Below are positions 1 through 7,998 of a stretch of 37,948 bases of DNA, one piece after another. Positions within the stretch are counted from its first letter, which is position 1. The number at the start of each line of letters is the position of its first letter. The DNA is taken from positions 1 through 37,948 of the forward strand of contig JAGCRY010000104.1 in assembly GCA_017964465.1 (NCBI GenBank), read 5' to 3'. This stretch comes from Bacteroidales bacterium (GTDB lineage Bacteria; Bacteroidota; Bacteroidia; Bacteroidales; UBA3824). The position numbers and the translations under genes are program-made. The notes below the pieces were generated by a model. That model had not been told where the DNA came from and searched no databases. It saw only the letters and a list, made by a program, of their open reading frames with translations.

Positions 1-431
1 GCGGTGAGCCAACGCTGCGACGCAAAGGTGTATTCCAGTTTGTTGCGGTAATAATACTCGCGCTCCGACGGCAATATCGGCGACACTTCGGGTATCTCCA
101 CTTTTGCAATGTGCGTGAGTGCGTCCTCCACTTGTTGTTGCTTGTATTTCAATTGTTTGTCGTAAGGCAACATCTGCCAAACGCAGCCTCCGCACGTGCC
201 AAAATGCTGGCACACCGGCTCGGCGCGTTCGTCGGAATATTTCTTGAAGGCTGTTGGTATCGCCTCACAAAATTTTTTGGAGCGTTTGACCACCTTGATG
301 TCCACAATGTCGCCCGGCACTACGCCTTTTACAAAAATAACCATTTCGTCCACCCTCGCCAAAGCCTTGCCCTCGGCGGCGATGTTGGTGATTAATACGT
401 CTTCATATATTTGTCCTGTTCTGCGTCGCAT
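1..431 (-). CDS. rlmD: 23S rRNA (uracil-5)-methyltransferase RlmD/RumA family, N-terminal part (truncated by window edge)
   Basis: This is the first 143 residues of a TrmA/RumA-type SAM-dependent RNA methyltransferase that makes 5-methyluridine in 23S rRNA; the catalytic C-terminal part lies outside the window. Residues 1-60 form a TRAM-like RNA-binding beta-barrel (GKALARVDEMVIFVKG, VPGDIVDIKV). They are followed by the iron-sulfur cysteines of this family, C74-x5-C80-GG-C83. The ATG at 431 is the only sensible start; 67 bp separate it from the SpoIIE-type gene on the same strand. The family is clear, but the exact target uridine (RlmD versus RlmC or a relative) cannot be told from this fragment, so the symbol is provisional. 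Confidence 0.85.
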   Translation of the reverse strand, partial: MRRRTGQIYEDVLITNIAAEGKALARVDEMVIFVKGVVPGDIVDIKVVKRSKKFCEAIPTAFKKYSDERAEPVCQHFGTCGGCVWQMLPYDKQLKYKQQQVEDALTHIAKVEIPEVSPILPSEREYYYRNKLEYTFASQRWLT

Positions 432-498
432 TTTTTGGATTATTGATTATTAATGGTGCAAAATTACGCAATAAAATCCACGTGAGCAAATTAAAAAT

Positions 499-2763
499 CT
501 ACGCCTCTATCACTCCTATTACCGTGATGTCGTCGGTCTGTTCGCTGTCGCCGCGCCATTGGTCGATGGTGGTTTCTATCTTGCGCATCTGTTGTTCGGG
601 GGCGAGGTCGTAGATGTTGCACAAGAGTTCGCGGAGGCGTTTGGGCTTGAATTTTGATAATTTACCGTTTTCGCGCTCGCCAAATTGGTCGGTGATGCCG
701 TCGCTGAAAATATAGACGCGGTCGCCTTGTTGGAGAGGAATTTCATTGTTGGTGAACTCGGAATTGCGGTCTTTGTCAACGGCGATTGGAATCTTATCGG
801 GCTTGTATTCAGTGAGTTGTCCATTGTTGACAATCCACAGTGGACGGTATGCTCCGGCGTATGAGAGTTTGGAATTTTGGGTGTCGAATATGCAGACTGC
901 AATGTCCATTCCGTCGTGGATGTCCTCATTGTTTACAGAGCCGCGTGTGAGCGATTCGGTGATGCGGTAGCGGAGTTTTGTGAGCACTTCGGCGGCGTTG
1001 ATGTGGTGGAGGTCGATGCGCGCCACGATGCTATTGAGGAACGATATTCCCAACATTGACAGCGACGCGCCCGGGATGCCGTGTCCTGTGCAATCGGCTA
1101 CGGCAATGAACTTGAATCCGTCCACTTCCGTCACCCAATAGAAATCGCCGCTCACTTCCTCCAACGGTCGCCAGAGTACGAAAGTTTTTTTGAAAATCTT
1201 GTTGACGGTCTCCTGCGACGGCATCAGTGATGTCTGGAAACGGCTTGCGATGTCGAGGTTGATTACAATGCGGAGGTTGATGGAGGCGAGTTTGTTGCGT
1301 TGACGCTTCATCTCCATTGTCTGCTCGGTGATGAGTTCGCTCTGTAATTGTGATTCGGCGAGAAGGGCGTTGAGTTCCTCGTTTGTGGCTTTTATTTCAG
1401 CGGTTTGGTTTTGAAGAATGATGTTGTATTGCTTGTTTTTGATGTGCTGGCGCACGAACACGTATGTAATTGCAGCGATGAAAATAAAAAACCACCCAAC
1501 CACAAACACTATGATATGTAATCTTATCTTCGTAGATTCAAATAGTTGAGAGCGTGAGTCCGAGTATTTTTCCATCGACTTAATTTGATTTTCAAATTCT
1601 ATTCTCTTGTTGTATTTGGAGAATTGAATGTCAAATTCCGAAATGTAAACCTGGTTTCGGGCGCGGTTTATGCGCTGTGTAAGTTCAAAGAGGCCTTTGT
1701 AGTTTTGAGTGTAGAGAAAGCATTGTTTTGCTGCATGGTTGAGCAGATGGAGCGGTATAGACGGAAGAGTCGTTTGCTCTATTTTTTGTTGGAGAGTCTG
1801 CATTGCTTTTATGTAATTGCCTGACAGCATGGTATGTTCGGCGCGTGCAATTTGGTATATGTCGTTTTCTTCATAGTAGCGGATTTGTTCTGAAATGTTT
1901 TCCCCTTTCTTGTAGTAATAGTAACTGCTGTCGGCATATTCCCAGTTCTGTGTCGCAATGTGCATGTCGTTGTATATGAGAGCAATAAGTCCGCAGGTCT
2001 TTATGATGAAGATTTTGTCGTTGATTTTTTCTTGGAGTTGCAGGGCGTGGAGAAGGTACTCTTTGGCTAATTGGTTGTTGCTTGTGCCGTTGTTTGAGGC
2101 GGACAACATGAGAGTAAGTCCGATATAATAATAGTCACGTCCTGTTCCACGCGCGTTTTGAACTTCAAGGTCATATTTCAGTGCCTTGTCGAGATATTCC
2201 ATTGCGGGCTTGTATTGTTGGAATTGATTGCATGACAGGCCTATTGTCCTGTATATCAATGCTGTGCTTGCAAGGTCATATTTGGGGTCGAATAGAGAAA
2301 GGGCTTGCATTTTGTATTCGACACCTTGTTCAAATCTGCCCATGCCGATATAAGCGTCGCCGCAGCCGGAGAGCATCATTGCCTGGTTGATTTTGTCGTC
2401 TTTTTCTATGAAGATATCTTCCGCCTCTTTGAAGTATTTGGGTGCCAATGCAAATTTGCCGGTTGTATTGTAATACCATCCAATGATCGAGCATATTGAT
2501 GCCACGTATTCAGAATAACCGAGTCGTTTGGCGAGGAAGTATGTCTCCAGGGAGTATTTTATTATTGTGTCCATCACTTGATAGTGACGTGAGATGTAAT
2601 AGAGAGTTTCAACCTTTTTCTTGTTTTCGGGCATATTGGGCAACAAGGCAGCGATGCTGTCCAATTCTCTGTCGGACAGCATCTTCTCTGCGTGTGCGGT
2701 GATGTGGCAGAATGTCATCATCACCGTAAGCGCAAATGCCATTGTTGTTTTCCAAATAGACAT
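499..2763 (-). CDS. TPR-repeat sensor with SpoIIE-type PPM serine phosphatase domain
   Basis: A 754-residue membrane-anchored protein phosphatase of the SpoIIE (PP2C/PPM) class. A signal peptide (residues 1-25, ending in AHA) leads into a periplasmic array of tetratricopeptide-like helices (about 35-400). A transmembrane helix (about 421-443, HIIVFVVGWFFIFIAAITYV) and a coiled coil (about 445-505) follow. The cytoplasmic SpoIIE domain (about 530-750) keeps the metal-binding motifs GDFYW, ADCTGHGIPG, FSDGITDQ and the late TDDIT. In the family such enzymes dephosphorylate serine on anti-sigma-factor antagonist proteins in partner-switch pathways; no STAS or RsbW partner lies nearby, so the target is unknown. 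The start is 7 bp after the MFS gene stop, so the two are almost certainly co-transcribed. Confidence 0.9.
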   Translation of the reverse strand: MSIWKTTMAFALTVMMTFCHITAHAEKMLSDRELDSIAALLPNMPENKKKVETLYYISRHYQVMDTIIKYSLETYFLAKRLGYSEYVASICSIIGWYYNTTGKFALAPKYFKEAEDIFIEKDDKINQAMMLSGCGDAYIGMGRFEQGVEYKMQALSLFDPKYDLASTALIYRTIGLSCNQFQQYKPAMEYLDKALKYDLEVQNARGTGRDYYYIGLTLMLSASNNGTSNNQLAKEYLLHALQLQEKINDKIFIIKTCGLIALIYNDMHIATQNWEYADSSYYYYKKGENISEQIRYYEENDIYQIARAEHTMLSGNYIKAMQTLQQKIEQTTLPSIPLHLLNHAAKQCFLYTQNYKGLFELTQRINRARNQVYISEFDIQFSKYNKRIEFENQIKSMEKYSDSRSQLFESTKIRLHIIVFVVGWFFIFIAAITYVFVRQHIKNKQYNIILQNQTAEIKATNEELNALLAESQLQSELITEQTMEMKRQRNKLASINLRIVINLDIASRFQTSLMPSQETVNKIFKKTFVLWRPLEEVSGDFYWVTEVDGFKFIAVADCTGHGIPGASLSMLGISFLNSIVARIDLHHINAAEVLTKLRYRITESLTRGSVNNEDIHDGMDIAVCIFDTQNSKLSYAGAYRPLWIVNNGQLTEYKPDKIPIAVDKDRNSEFTNNEIPLQQGDRVYIFSDGITDQFGERENGKLSKFKPKRLRELLCNIYDLAPEQQMRKIETTIDQWRGDSEQTDDITVIGVIEA

Positions 2764-2770
2764 AAATCTT

Positions 2771-4042
2771 TTAGTCTTTCTTCGCTTCTGGATTGTGTTT
2801 GTACTTAAAAATCAATGCAAAAGCAATTGTTATAACTAATGCGTATGCCGCAAACATATACCACGACTGCGCCCATCCTTCCCAGCGCATCATTGGCTCG
2901 GTTTCGGGGATTGAATTGACATTGGCGTTGATGACCGCCTGTGCCGCGAGTGTGCCTACAGTTGCTCCGATGCCGTTTGTCATCAGCATGAAGAGACCCT
3001 GAGCCGAGGAACGGAGTTTGGAGTCTGTGGTTTGGTTCACATAAAGCGAGCCGGAGATATTGAAGAAGTCAAATGCAACGCCATAGACGATGCAGCTCAA
3101 TACAAACAGCCATACGCCGCTGCCCGGGTCGCCAAGTCCGAAGAATGCAAACCTCAGTATCCACGCGCTCATTGCAATGAGCATCACCTTCTTGATGCCG
3201 AATTTCTTGAGGAAGAACGGAATAAGCAGGATACAGAGTGTTTCGGAAATCTGTGAGAGCGAGATGAGTATGTTGGCGTGTTGTACTCCGAATGTGTCAG
3301 CAAACTGCTCGATTTTTTCAAAACTTGTTATGAACGGGTTTGCGAAGCTGTTGGTGATTTGGAGGCACATGCCGATAAGCGCGGAGAAAATCATGAACAC
3401 AGCCATCTTGGAGTCCTTGAAAAGTTTGAAGGAATCGAGACCAAGCACTTCAGACAGCGATTTCTTGCCGTTTGACTTGTTGATTTTACACTCAGGCAAT
3501 GAGAAAGCATAGAAGCCTAAAATTGCACCGAGTATGCCGCTTACGAGGAATTGGTTGGCATTGTTCTGGAAGCCTAACAAATCCACAGCCCACATGCTTG
3601 CAATGAAGCCCACGGTGCCGAATGTCCTGATTGGAGGATAGCTTTTCACGGTATCCATGCCATTGAGTTCCAAGGCGTTGTATGCAACCGAGTATGACAG
3701 CGACAGCGACGGCATATAGAATGCAATTGCTGTGAAATACAACGGGTACATCACTGACATCTGTGCTTCTGAGCCGGCGTTTATGCCGTACATGCCGAGA
3801 GAAATCATTGCAGCGGCAGAAATCAGATGGCAGATGCCATAGGTCTTTTGCGCTTGGATGAAACGGTCAGCGATGATGCCGACGATTGCGGGCATGAACA
3901 GCGATGCAATGCCCTGCGCCGAATAAAACAAGCCGATGCTGTCGGCGTGTCCGATTGTGGCGAGGTATGTTCCCATGCAGGTCAGGTATGCGCCCCATAC
4001 CGCAAACTGCAGGAAATTCATGATTATTAATCGTCCTTTCAT
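2771..4042 (-). CDS. MFS nucleoside:H+ symporter family transporter
   Basis: A 423-residue protein of about 12 transmembrane helices. The N-terminus MNFLQFAVWGAYLTCMGTYL and the conserved loops (VGIIADRFI, YPPIRTFGTVGF, SSAQGLFMLMTNG) match the NupG/XapB nucleoside-symporter group of the major facilitator superfamily, which is common in Bacteroidales. In this group the substrate is usually a nucleoside, but many Bacteroidales members sit with sugar genes. Here the upstream galM gene would also fit a sugar or N-glycoside substrate; this is inference. It begins 40 bp after the small gene at 4083-4628 and ends 7 bp before the SpoIIE-type gene. Confidence 0.85.
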   Translation of the reverse strand: MKGRLIIMNFLQFAVWGAYLTCMGTYLATIGHADSIGLFYSAQGIASLFMPAIVGIIADRFIQAQKTYGICHLISAAAMISLGMYGINAGSEAQMSVMYPLYFTAIAFYMPSLSLSYSVAYNALELNGMDTVKSYPPIRTFGTVGFIASMWAVDLLGFQNNANQFLVSGILGAILGFYAFSLPECKINKSNGKKSLSEVLGLDSFKLFKDSKMAVFMIFSALIGMCLQITNSFANPFITSFEKIEQFADTFGVQHANILISLSQISETLCILLIPFFLKKFGIKKVMLIAMSAWILRFAFFGLGDPGSGVWLFVLSCIVYGVAFDFFNISGSLYVNQTTDSKLRSSAQGLFMLMTNGIGATVGTLAAQAVINANVNSIPETEPMMRWEGWAQSWYMFAAYALVITIAFALIFKYKHNPEAKKD

Positions 4043-4082
4043 TTTTTTGATGAGTTTTTTGTGTGTATGTTTAACGTAATTT

Positions 4083-4628
4083 TTAGCATAAATGTTCCCA
4101 TTGGCTTCCGATTGACATCAATCCGAAGCCGTTTTCTATGTAGTTGATGTGGTTCGGGTCGCCGTTTACTATGCGTCCAAAGGCGAGCAGTTTTTCTCCG
4201 AACTTTTCATAGTACTGTGCGTTGAGGTCAGCGAAATGTATGGAATCCACAGTCAGGAGCAGTTCTTTGTTGTTGTCTCCATGGAGCACAGTTTGGTACA
4301 GTTGAGATAGATGAGAGCCATATTCCTTCATCATGGCGTCGCTGAATGGTATGTTTTCGAGTTCTATCTCCGCCGATACATTGCTACGGTTTGTGATGAC
4401 TTTGAGTTCAGCATCGAGGCCGTTGGATAGCATGGTCAGGGAATGGACGTATTTTGACTGGAGCAAAAAAGTCCGTTTTTCCGATAGTGGGGTGGGGGAC
4501 TGGTCGCCCTCATTTCCATACGGTTTCCCGAGACGTCCTGTCACACAGATGACGTCGCCGGGCAGTGCTTTCATGTCCGAGGTGTGCTTGGTTAATAATT
4601 CTATGTTTCTTATGTATCTAAATTTCAT
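4083..4628 (-). CDS. Uncharacterised protein, C-terminus resembling DUF4249
   Basis: A 181-residue protein without signal peptide or membrane helix, using the ATG at 4628 (the frame is open upstream to a TTG at 4652, judged less likely). That ATG overlaps the end of the kinase-like gene by 11 bp, indicating translational coupling. The C-terminal stretch, with an aromatic-rich segment (LNAQYYEKF) and the ending NYIENGFGLMSIGS, resembles the end of the DUF4249 family of Bacteroidetes envelope lipoproteins, which usually finish with N-x-ENG-x-G-[IL]. It is about half that family's length and lacks a lipoprotein signal, so it may be a truncated or repurposed relative. The assignment is weak; a profile search would decide it. 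Confidence 0.6.
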   Translation of the reverse strand: MKFRYIRNIELLTKHTSDMKALPGDVICVTGRLGKPYGNEGDQSPTPLSEKRTFLLQSKYVHSLTMLSNGLDAELKVITNRSNVSAEIELENIPFSDAMMKEYGSHLSQLYQTVLHGDNNKELLLTVDSIHFADLNAQYYEKFGEKLLAFGRIVNGDPNHINYIENGFGLMSIGSQWEHLC

Positions 4629-6804
4629 GTTTTTCTGTGAGTTTTTTGTCAATTTCCTTGCGGATTGCCGTTGCTGTTGTATGTTCGTCGAAAATGATTA
4701 CCGCCGCTGCTGGATACTTTTGGGTTATCGTTTGCATTGTTGGTGTGGCGGATGTTTCATTGTCTGTGATGATGATGTCGTAGTTTTTGAAGTATTCGGA
4801 GTCCAGTGGCTCGTTTTCATCGCCAATATGGATGCTTCGGTACTTGATTTTTGTTTTTGCAAGCGTTTCACTGACAAGTATGCCGGTGAAGCGGTTATTT
4901 GTGGCGACGAGGGCAGTGTGCCCCTGCCATGTGTATTGGGCGTTTTCTTCCGATGCAATTTCGCCGGCTTTGATGTATGGAACGTAGAAATTTATTGTTG
5001 TTCCTTTTCCAATGCCCGATACAAACCATATCTTTCCTCCCATGAGTTCCACGAGAGATTTGCAGATGCTCAGTCCGAGGACAGAGTATTTTACTGTTGT
5101 TTTTTTGACGTGTGGCGGAATTTCAGTTTCATTTACGGGCTTGAACATGTTTTTGTATGCCCCTTCTGGCACGCCAATGCCAGTGTCCGATACACAGAAA
5201 AGAAGTTCCGTGTCAGACCGAAGCGAACATTTCACAGTAATCTGCCCCGTGTTTGTGAATACGTATGCGTTGGCTATCAATATGTTAAGAATCCTTTTGA
5301 GTAGATGGACGTCGGTCTTTACTGTTTTTTGGTCGTGGCGGAGGTCTATTTCCCTTTGCAGGATTATGGGCTTTTTGAGAAGATAGAGGTTGCGGGTATT
5401 ATGGTAGTCGCATACTTCATTGATGATTTTCTCGATGTTGCCTATTGAAAGTTTTATTTTTGTAATTCCTTTTGAGAGTGCGTCGCTGTCGATGAGGTCT
5501 TTTGTCAGTGAGTTTAGGAATTCTGACGAATGGACAAGTTGTTCAAGTGCGGTGTCCTTGCTTGAGTCGGATGCAGATTTGTCGCGCAAGATTGCGGTGT
5601 ATTTCCTGATGTCTTCCATGTTTGAGACCATTTCGTTGCAGATGTTTGATATGGTCGTCAACTGCTGGCTGATGTTTTTCGATGATTGTTTGCGAGCCTC
5701 TTCAGTGGCTTGGTTTGCGAGTTCGAGTTGTTTTTTGTATTCCGCGAGCTCTTTTTGGAGTCCATGAAGTCGCGAGGTCTGTTCTCGTATGAATTTTTGG
5801 TTGTGTTTGGATAACTCGTTGTGCAGGTGTGCGTTTGTTACGTTTCGAGTTACGCAAACAAACCCCGTCGTTTTGTTTATCGAGGGGTCTATGATGCTCA
5901 TGACTCGAGTGTCGAAATACACTTTGTTGCCTTTCTTGTGTTTGAGGACGAGGAGGTTCCTGAAATAGTTATGGCCGGGTTTTTCATTGTTTTTGTCGTA
6001 TTCGGTGATAAGACGGACGGATTCAACGTCGTCGATGATATAGTATGGCATGTGTCCGACGAGTTCTTTCGGCTGGTAGCCGATAGCTTGTGTCACGTTG
6101 TCGGATACGTATGAAATTTTCCCCGAATGTTCAATTTCCCAGAAAATGTCGTCGTTGCAGAGTATGAGTTTGTTGTATTTGTCTTCGAGAAGTTTGAGTT
6201 GCCTTTCAGTGTCAAAATGTGTTATGCGTGCGGTAATCATCATGCCGATAAGCGATGCTGTTGCGGGAATGACGGCGAAAATGACTATTGCATGGTCTTT
6301 GGTAAACGATTCAGACTCATCAGAGCCGGCAAAGTGAATGCACAGAGCCATTATGACCTGTGCAATCAGGATAGTTGTGGCGATTATTGATATTGATTTG
6401 AATTTCACCCATTTGCGGCGGTCGTCGTGGAACAGTGCGCCGGATATTCCTGATGCTATGGTGTAGGTACATTCTGCAATCATGGATGCGGTTGGCATGG
6501 AGCCTGCGCTATGAATCAGGATATATCCCACAGTGGTAGTCAGAGCTGCCACGGTTGGTACTGTTCCAAAGAACAGCCCTGTGAGGCATAGCACCACAGT
6601 CCTAAAATCAAACGCGACAACCCCCAGCTGTATGTTGAAATGCATGAGCGCAATGGATATGCATCCAAGCCATACGCCTGTGGCGGCTTTGACCCAAAGG
6701 CGCGAAACGTCCTTGTTGCGCATGGCGTACACCTCGAAACTGATGCAAAAAACAATGAGCAACAGGAGGCTTGTCAGCACGTTTATGGGTATGGTTGAAG
6801 GCAT
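4618..6804 (-). CDS. Hybrid histidine-kinase-like protein (5TM-PAS-DHp-HATPase-REC) with degenerate catalytic residues
   Basis: A 728-residue membrane protein from the ATG at 6804; the frame opens upstream to a TTG at 6849, judged less likely. Residues 1-195 hold several membrane helices resembling the LytS-type 5TM sensor (DFRTVVLCLTGLFFGTVP). A PAS/PAC module (about 205-325), a coiled coil, a dimerisation helix (about 370-445), a GHKL ATPase fold (about 470-600) and a receiver-like tail (about 615-728) follow. The H-box aligns as NISQQLTTISN where kinases have NISHELRTPLN, so the phosphorylated His is Gln380. The N-box lacks its first Asn and its Lys, and the G2 box reads SVLGLS instead of GTGLGLS. 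The receiver keeps one Asp (IITDNE) but lacks the acidic pair. It is probably a signalling pseudokinase. Confidence 0.85.
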   Translation of the reverse strand: MPSTIPINVLTSLLLLIVFCISFEVYAMRNKDVSRLWVKAATGVWLGCISIALMHFNIQLGVVAFDFRTVVLCLTGLFFGTVPTVAALTTTVGYILIHSAGSMPTASMIAECTYTIASGISGALFHDDRRKWVKFKSISIIATTILIAQVIMALCIHFAGSDESESFTKDHAIVIFAVIPATASLIGMMITARITHFDTERQLKLLEDKYNKLILCNDDIFWEIEHSGKISYVSDNVTQAIGYQPKELVGHMPYYIIDDVESVRLITEYDKNNEKPGHNYFRNLLVLKHKKGNKVYFDTRVMSIIDPSINKTTGFVCVTRNVTNAHLHNELSKHNQKFIREQTSRLHGLQKELAEYKKQLELANQATEEARKQSSKNISQQLTTISNICNEMVSNMEDIRKYTAILRDKSASDSSKDTALEQLVHSSEFLNSLTKDLIDSDALSKGITKIKLSIGNIEKIINEVCDYHNTRNLYLLKKPIILQREIDLRHDQKTVKTDVHLLKRILNILIANAYVFTNTGQITVKCSLRSDTELLFCVSDTGIGVPEGAYKNMFKPVNETEIPPHVKKTTVKYSVLGLSICKSLVELMGGKIWFVSGIGKGTTINFYVPYIKAGEIASEENAQYTWQGHTALVATNNRFTGILVSETLAKTKIKYRSIHIGDENEPLDSEYFKNYDIIITDNETSATPTMQTITQKYPAAAVIIFDEHTTATAIRKEIDKKLTEKHEI

Positions 6805-6864
6805 GGGGTTGTCGTGTTTGCTTTTGTGGGTTTGTTTGAGAAATATCAATGAGATAAGCCCGTC

Positions 6865-7929
6865 CTAAACCTGCGGGAAGAAGTCCTTGTCGCTGTCAGA
6901 CTCCACTTCAAACTTGAACACGGTCTTCTGGCAGTAGTTTTGTCCTGGGCGGAGGATTGTGTCCGGGAAGTTTGGTCTGTTCGGCGAGTCTGGGAAAAAC
7001 TGAGTCTCGAAACAGCATGCGCTTTGGCGTGTCACGGGTTTGCCGGTTTTTGTGGTCAGGGTTCCGTCGAGCCAGTTTCCAGTGTAGAATTGCATGCCGG
7101 GCGATGTCGTGAAGACTTTCATGATGCGGCCGCTCTGCGGGTCTTCAACTTCGGCTGCGAGGTTCAGTTCTCCGTTTCCTTTTGAGTTGAGGACAAAGTT
7201 GTGGTCGTAGTAGAAGTCCTTGATTGTGTTAAGGCGACGGAACTGCTTGAAATCAAACACGGTGCCGTCCACAGGTGCGAGTACGCCAGTCGGGATGCAG
7301 TCATCGGTGATTTCGGTGATTGCATTGGCGTTGATGAGTATTGCGTAGTCGGCAATAGATGGTGTCTTGAAGTCGCCGCTGAGGTTGAAGTATGCGTGTT
7401 GTGTGAGGTTTACGGGTGTTGCCTTGTCTGTGGTCGCCTGGTAATGGATGGCGAGTTCATTCTGTTCCGTGATGCGGTATGTGACTGTTGCTGTGAGGTT
7501 TCCAGGGAAGTTTTCTTCACCGTCTGGACTGAAGTACTCAAATGTGATTTGTGCGCCGGTCTGCGGGTCGTCCTTGAAATCTTTGACGTCCCAGTCCCTT
7601 GTGCTGAAGCCGGTAGGTCCGCCGTGGAGGGAGTTCGGTCCGTCGTTGGGGTTGAGTTTATACTCGGTGCCGTCGAGCGTGAATTTTGCACCGCCAATCC
7701 TGTTTGCGTATCTGCCAGGTACAACTCCAATATAGGAGGCGTTGCGGAGGTATTCGTCGTAGTCTTTGAGTTCAACGACAACATTTTCAATCTTTCCGTT
7801 CTTGTCTGGGACGCGGATGCTTGTTACTGTTGCGCCGCGCCTGATGAATGAGGCTGTCATGCCTTTCTGGTTGCCGATGGTGTAGATTTCTACGCCTTTG
7901 GCGGCATCGTATGTTTCTTTTTTGATCAT
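6865..7929 (-). CDS. galM: Aldose 1-epimerase (galactose mutarotase)
   Basis: A 354-residue galactose mutarotase that interconverts alpha and beta anomers of aldohexoses, usually feeding the Leloir pathway. Family motifs are visible: NRIGGAKFTLDG, LHGGPTGFSTRDW, the catalytic His region NLTQHAYFNLSG, and the catalytic Glu region FETQFFPDSPNRPNFPDTILRPG. The ATG at 7929 is chosen over an upstream in-frame ATG at 8064, because the latter would add 45 non-homologous residues read across the end of the S41 gene. It heads a colinear run of genes (mutarotase, kinase-like protein, small protein, transporter, phosphatase), with its own promoter inside the 3' end of the preceding gene. No galK or galT is present in the window. 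Confidence 0.95.
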   Translation of the reverse strand: MIKKETYDAAKGVEIYTIGNQKGMTASFIRRGATVTSIRVPDKNGKIENVVVELKDYDEYLRNASYIGVVPGRYANRIGGAKFTLDGTEYKLNPNDGPNSLHGGPTGFSTRDWDVKDFKDDPQTGAQITFEYFSPDGEENFPGNLTATVTYRITEQNELAIHYQATTDKATPVNLTQHAYFNLSGDFKTPSIADYAILINANAITEITDDCIPTGVLAPVDGTVFDFKQFRRLNTIKDFYYDHNFVLNSKGNGELNLAAEVEDPQSGRIMKVFTTSPGMQFYTGNWLDGTLTTKTGKPVTRQSACCFETQFFPDSPNRPNFPDTILRPGQNYCQKTVFKFEVESDSDKDFFPQV

Positions 7930-7967
7930 GTTTTGGTGTTTTATGTCTGTTATGATTTTTTTACTCT

Positions 7968-7998
7968 CAAAGATAGTGCAAAAAATGTTAATTGCAAA
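7968..7998 (-). promoter_or_regulatory. Bacteroidetes-type promoter for galM and the downstream run
   Basis: On the minus strand a perfect -7 box TATCTTTG (7975 to 7968) lies 19 bp after a TTTG -33 box (7998 to 7995). The boxes overlap the last codons and stop of the S41 protease gene (stop at 7988-7990). Transcription would begin close to 7960, about 30 nt before the galM ATG. Confidence 0.75.

Noticed and set aside
4333..5304. Long plus-strand open frame (323 codons) opposite the kinase-like gene
   Set aside because: Antisense shadow: cysteine- and phenylalanine-rich composition, no family features, lies across two well-supported minus-strand genes.
7201..7851. Plus-strand open frame opposite galM
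   Set aside because: Val/Cys-rich antisense shadow of a clear aldose epimerase gene.
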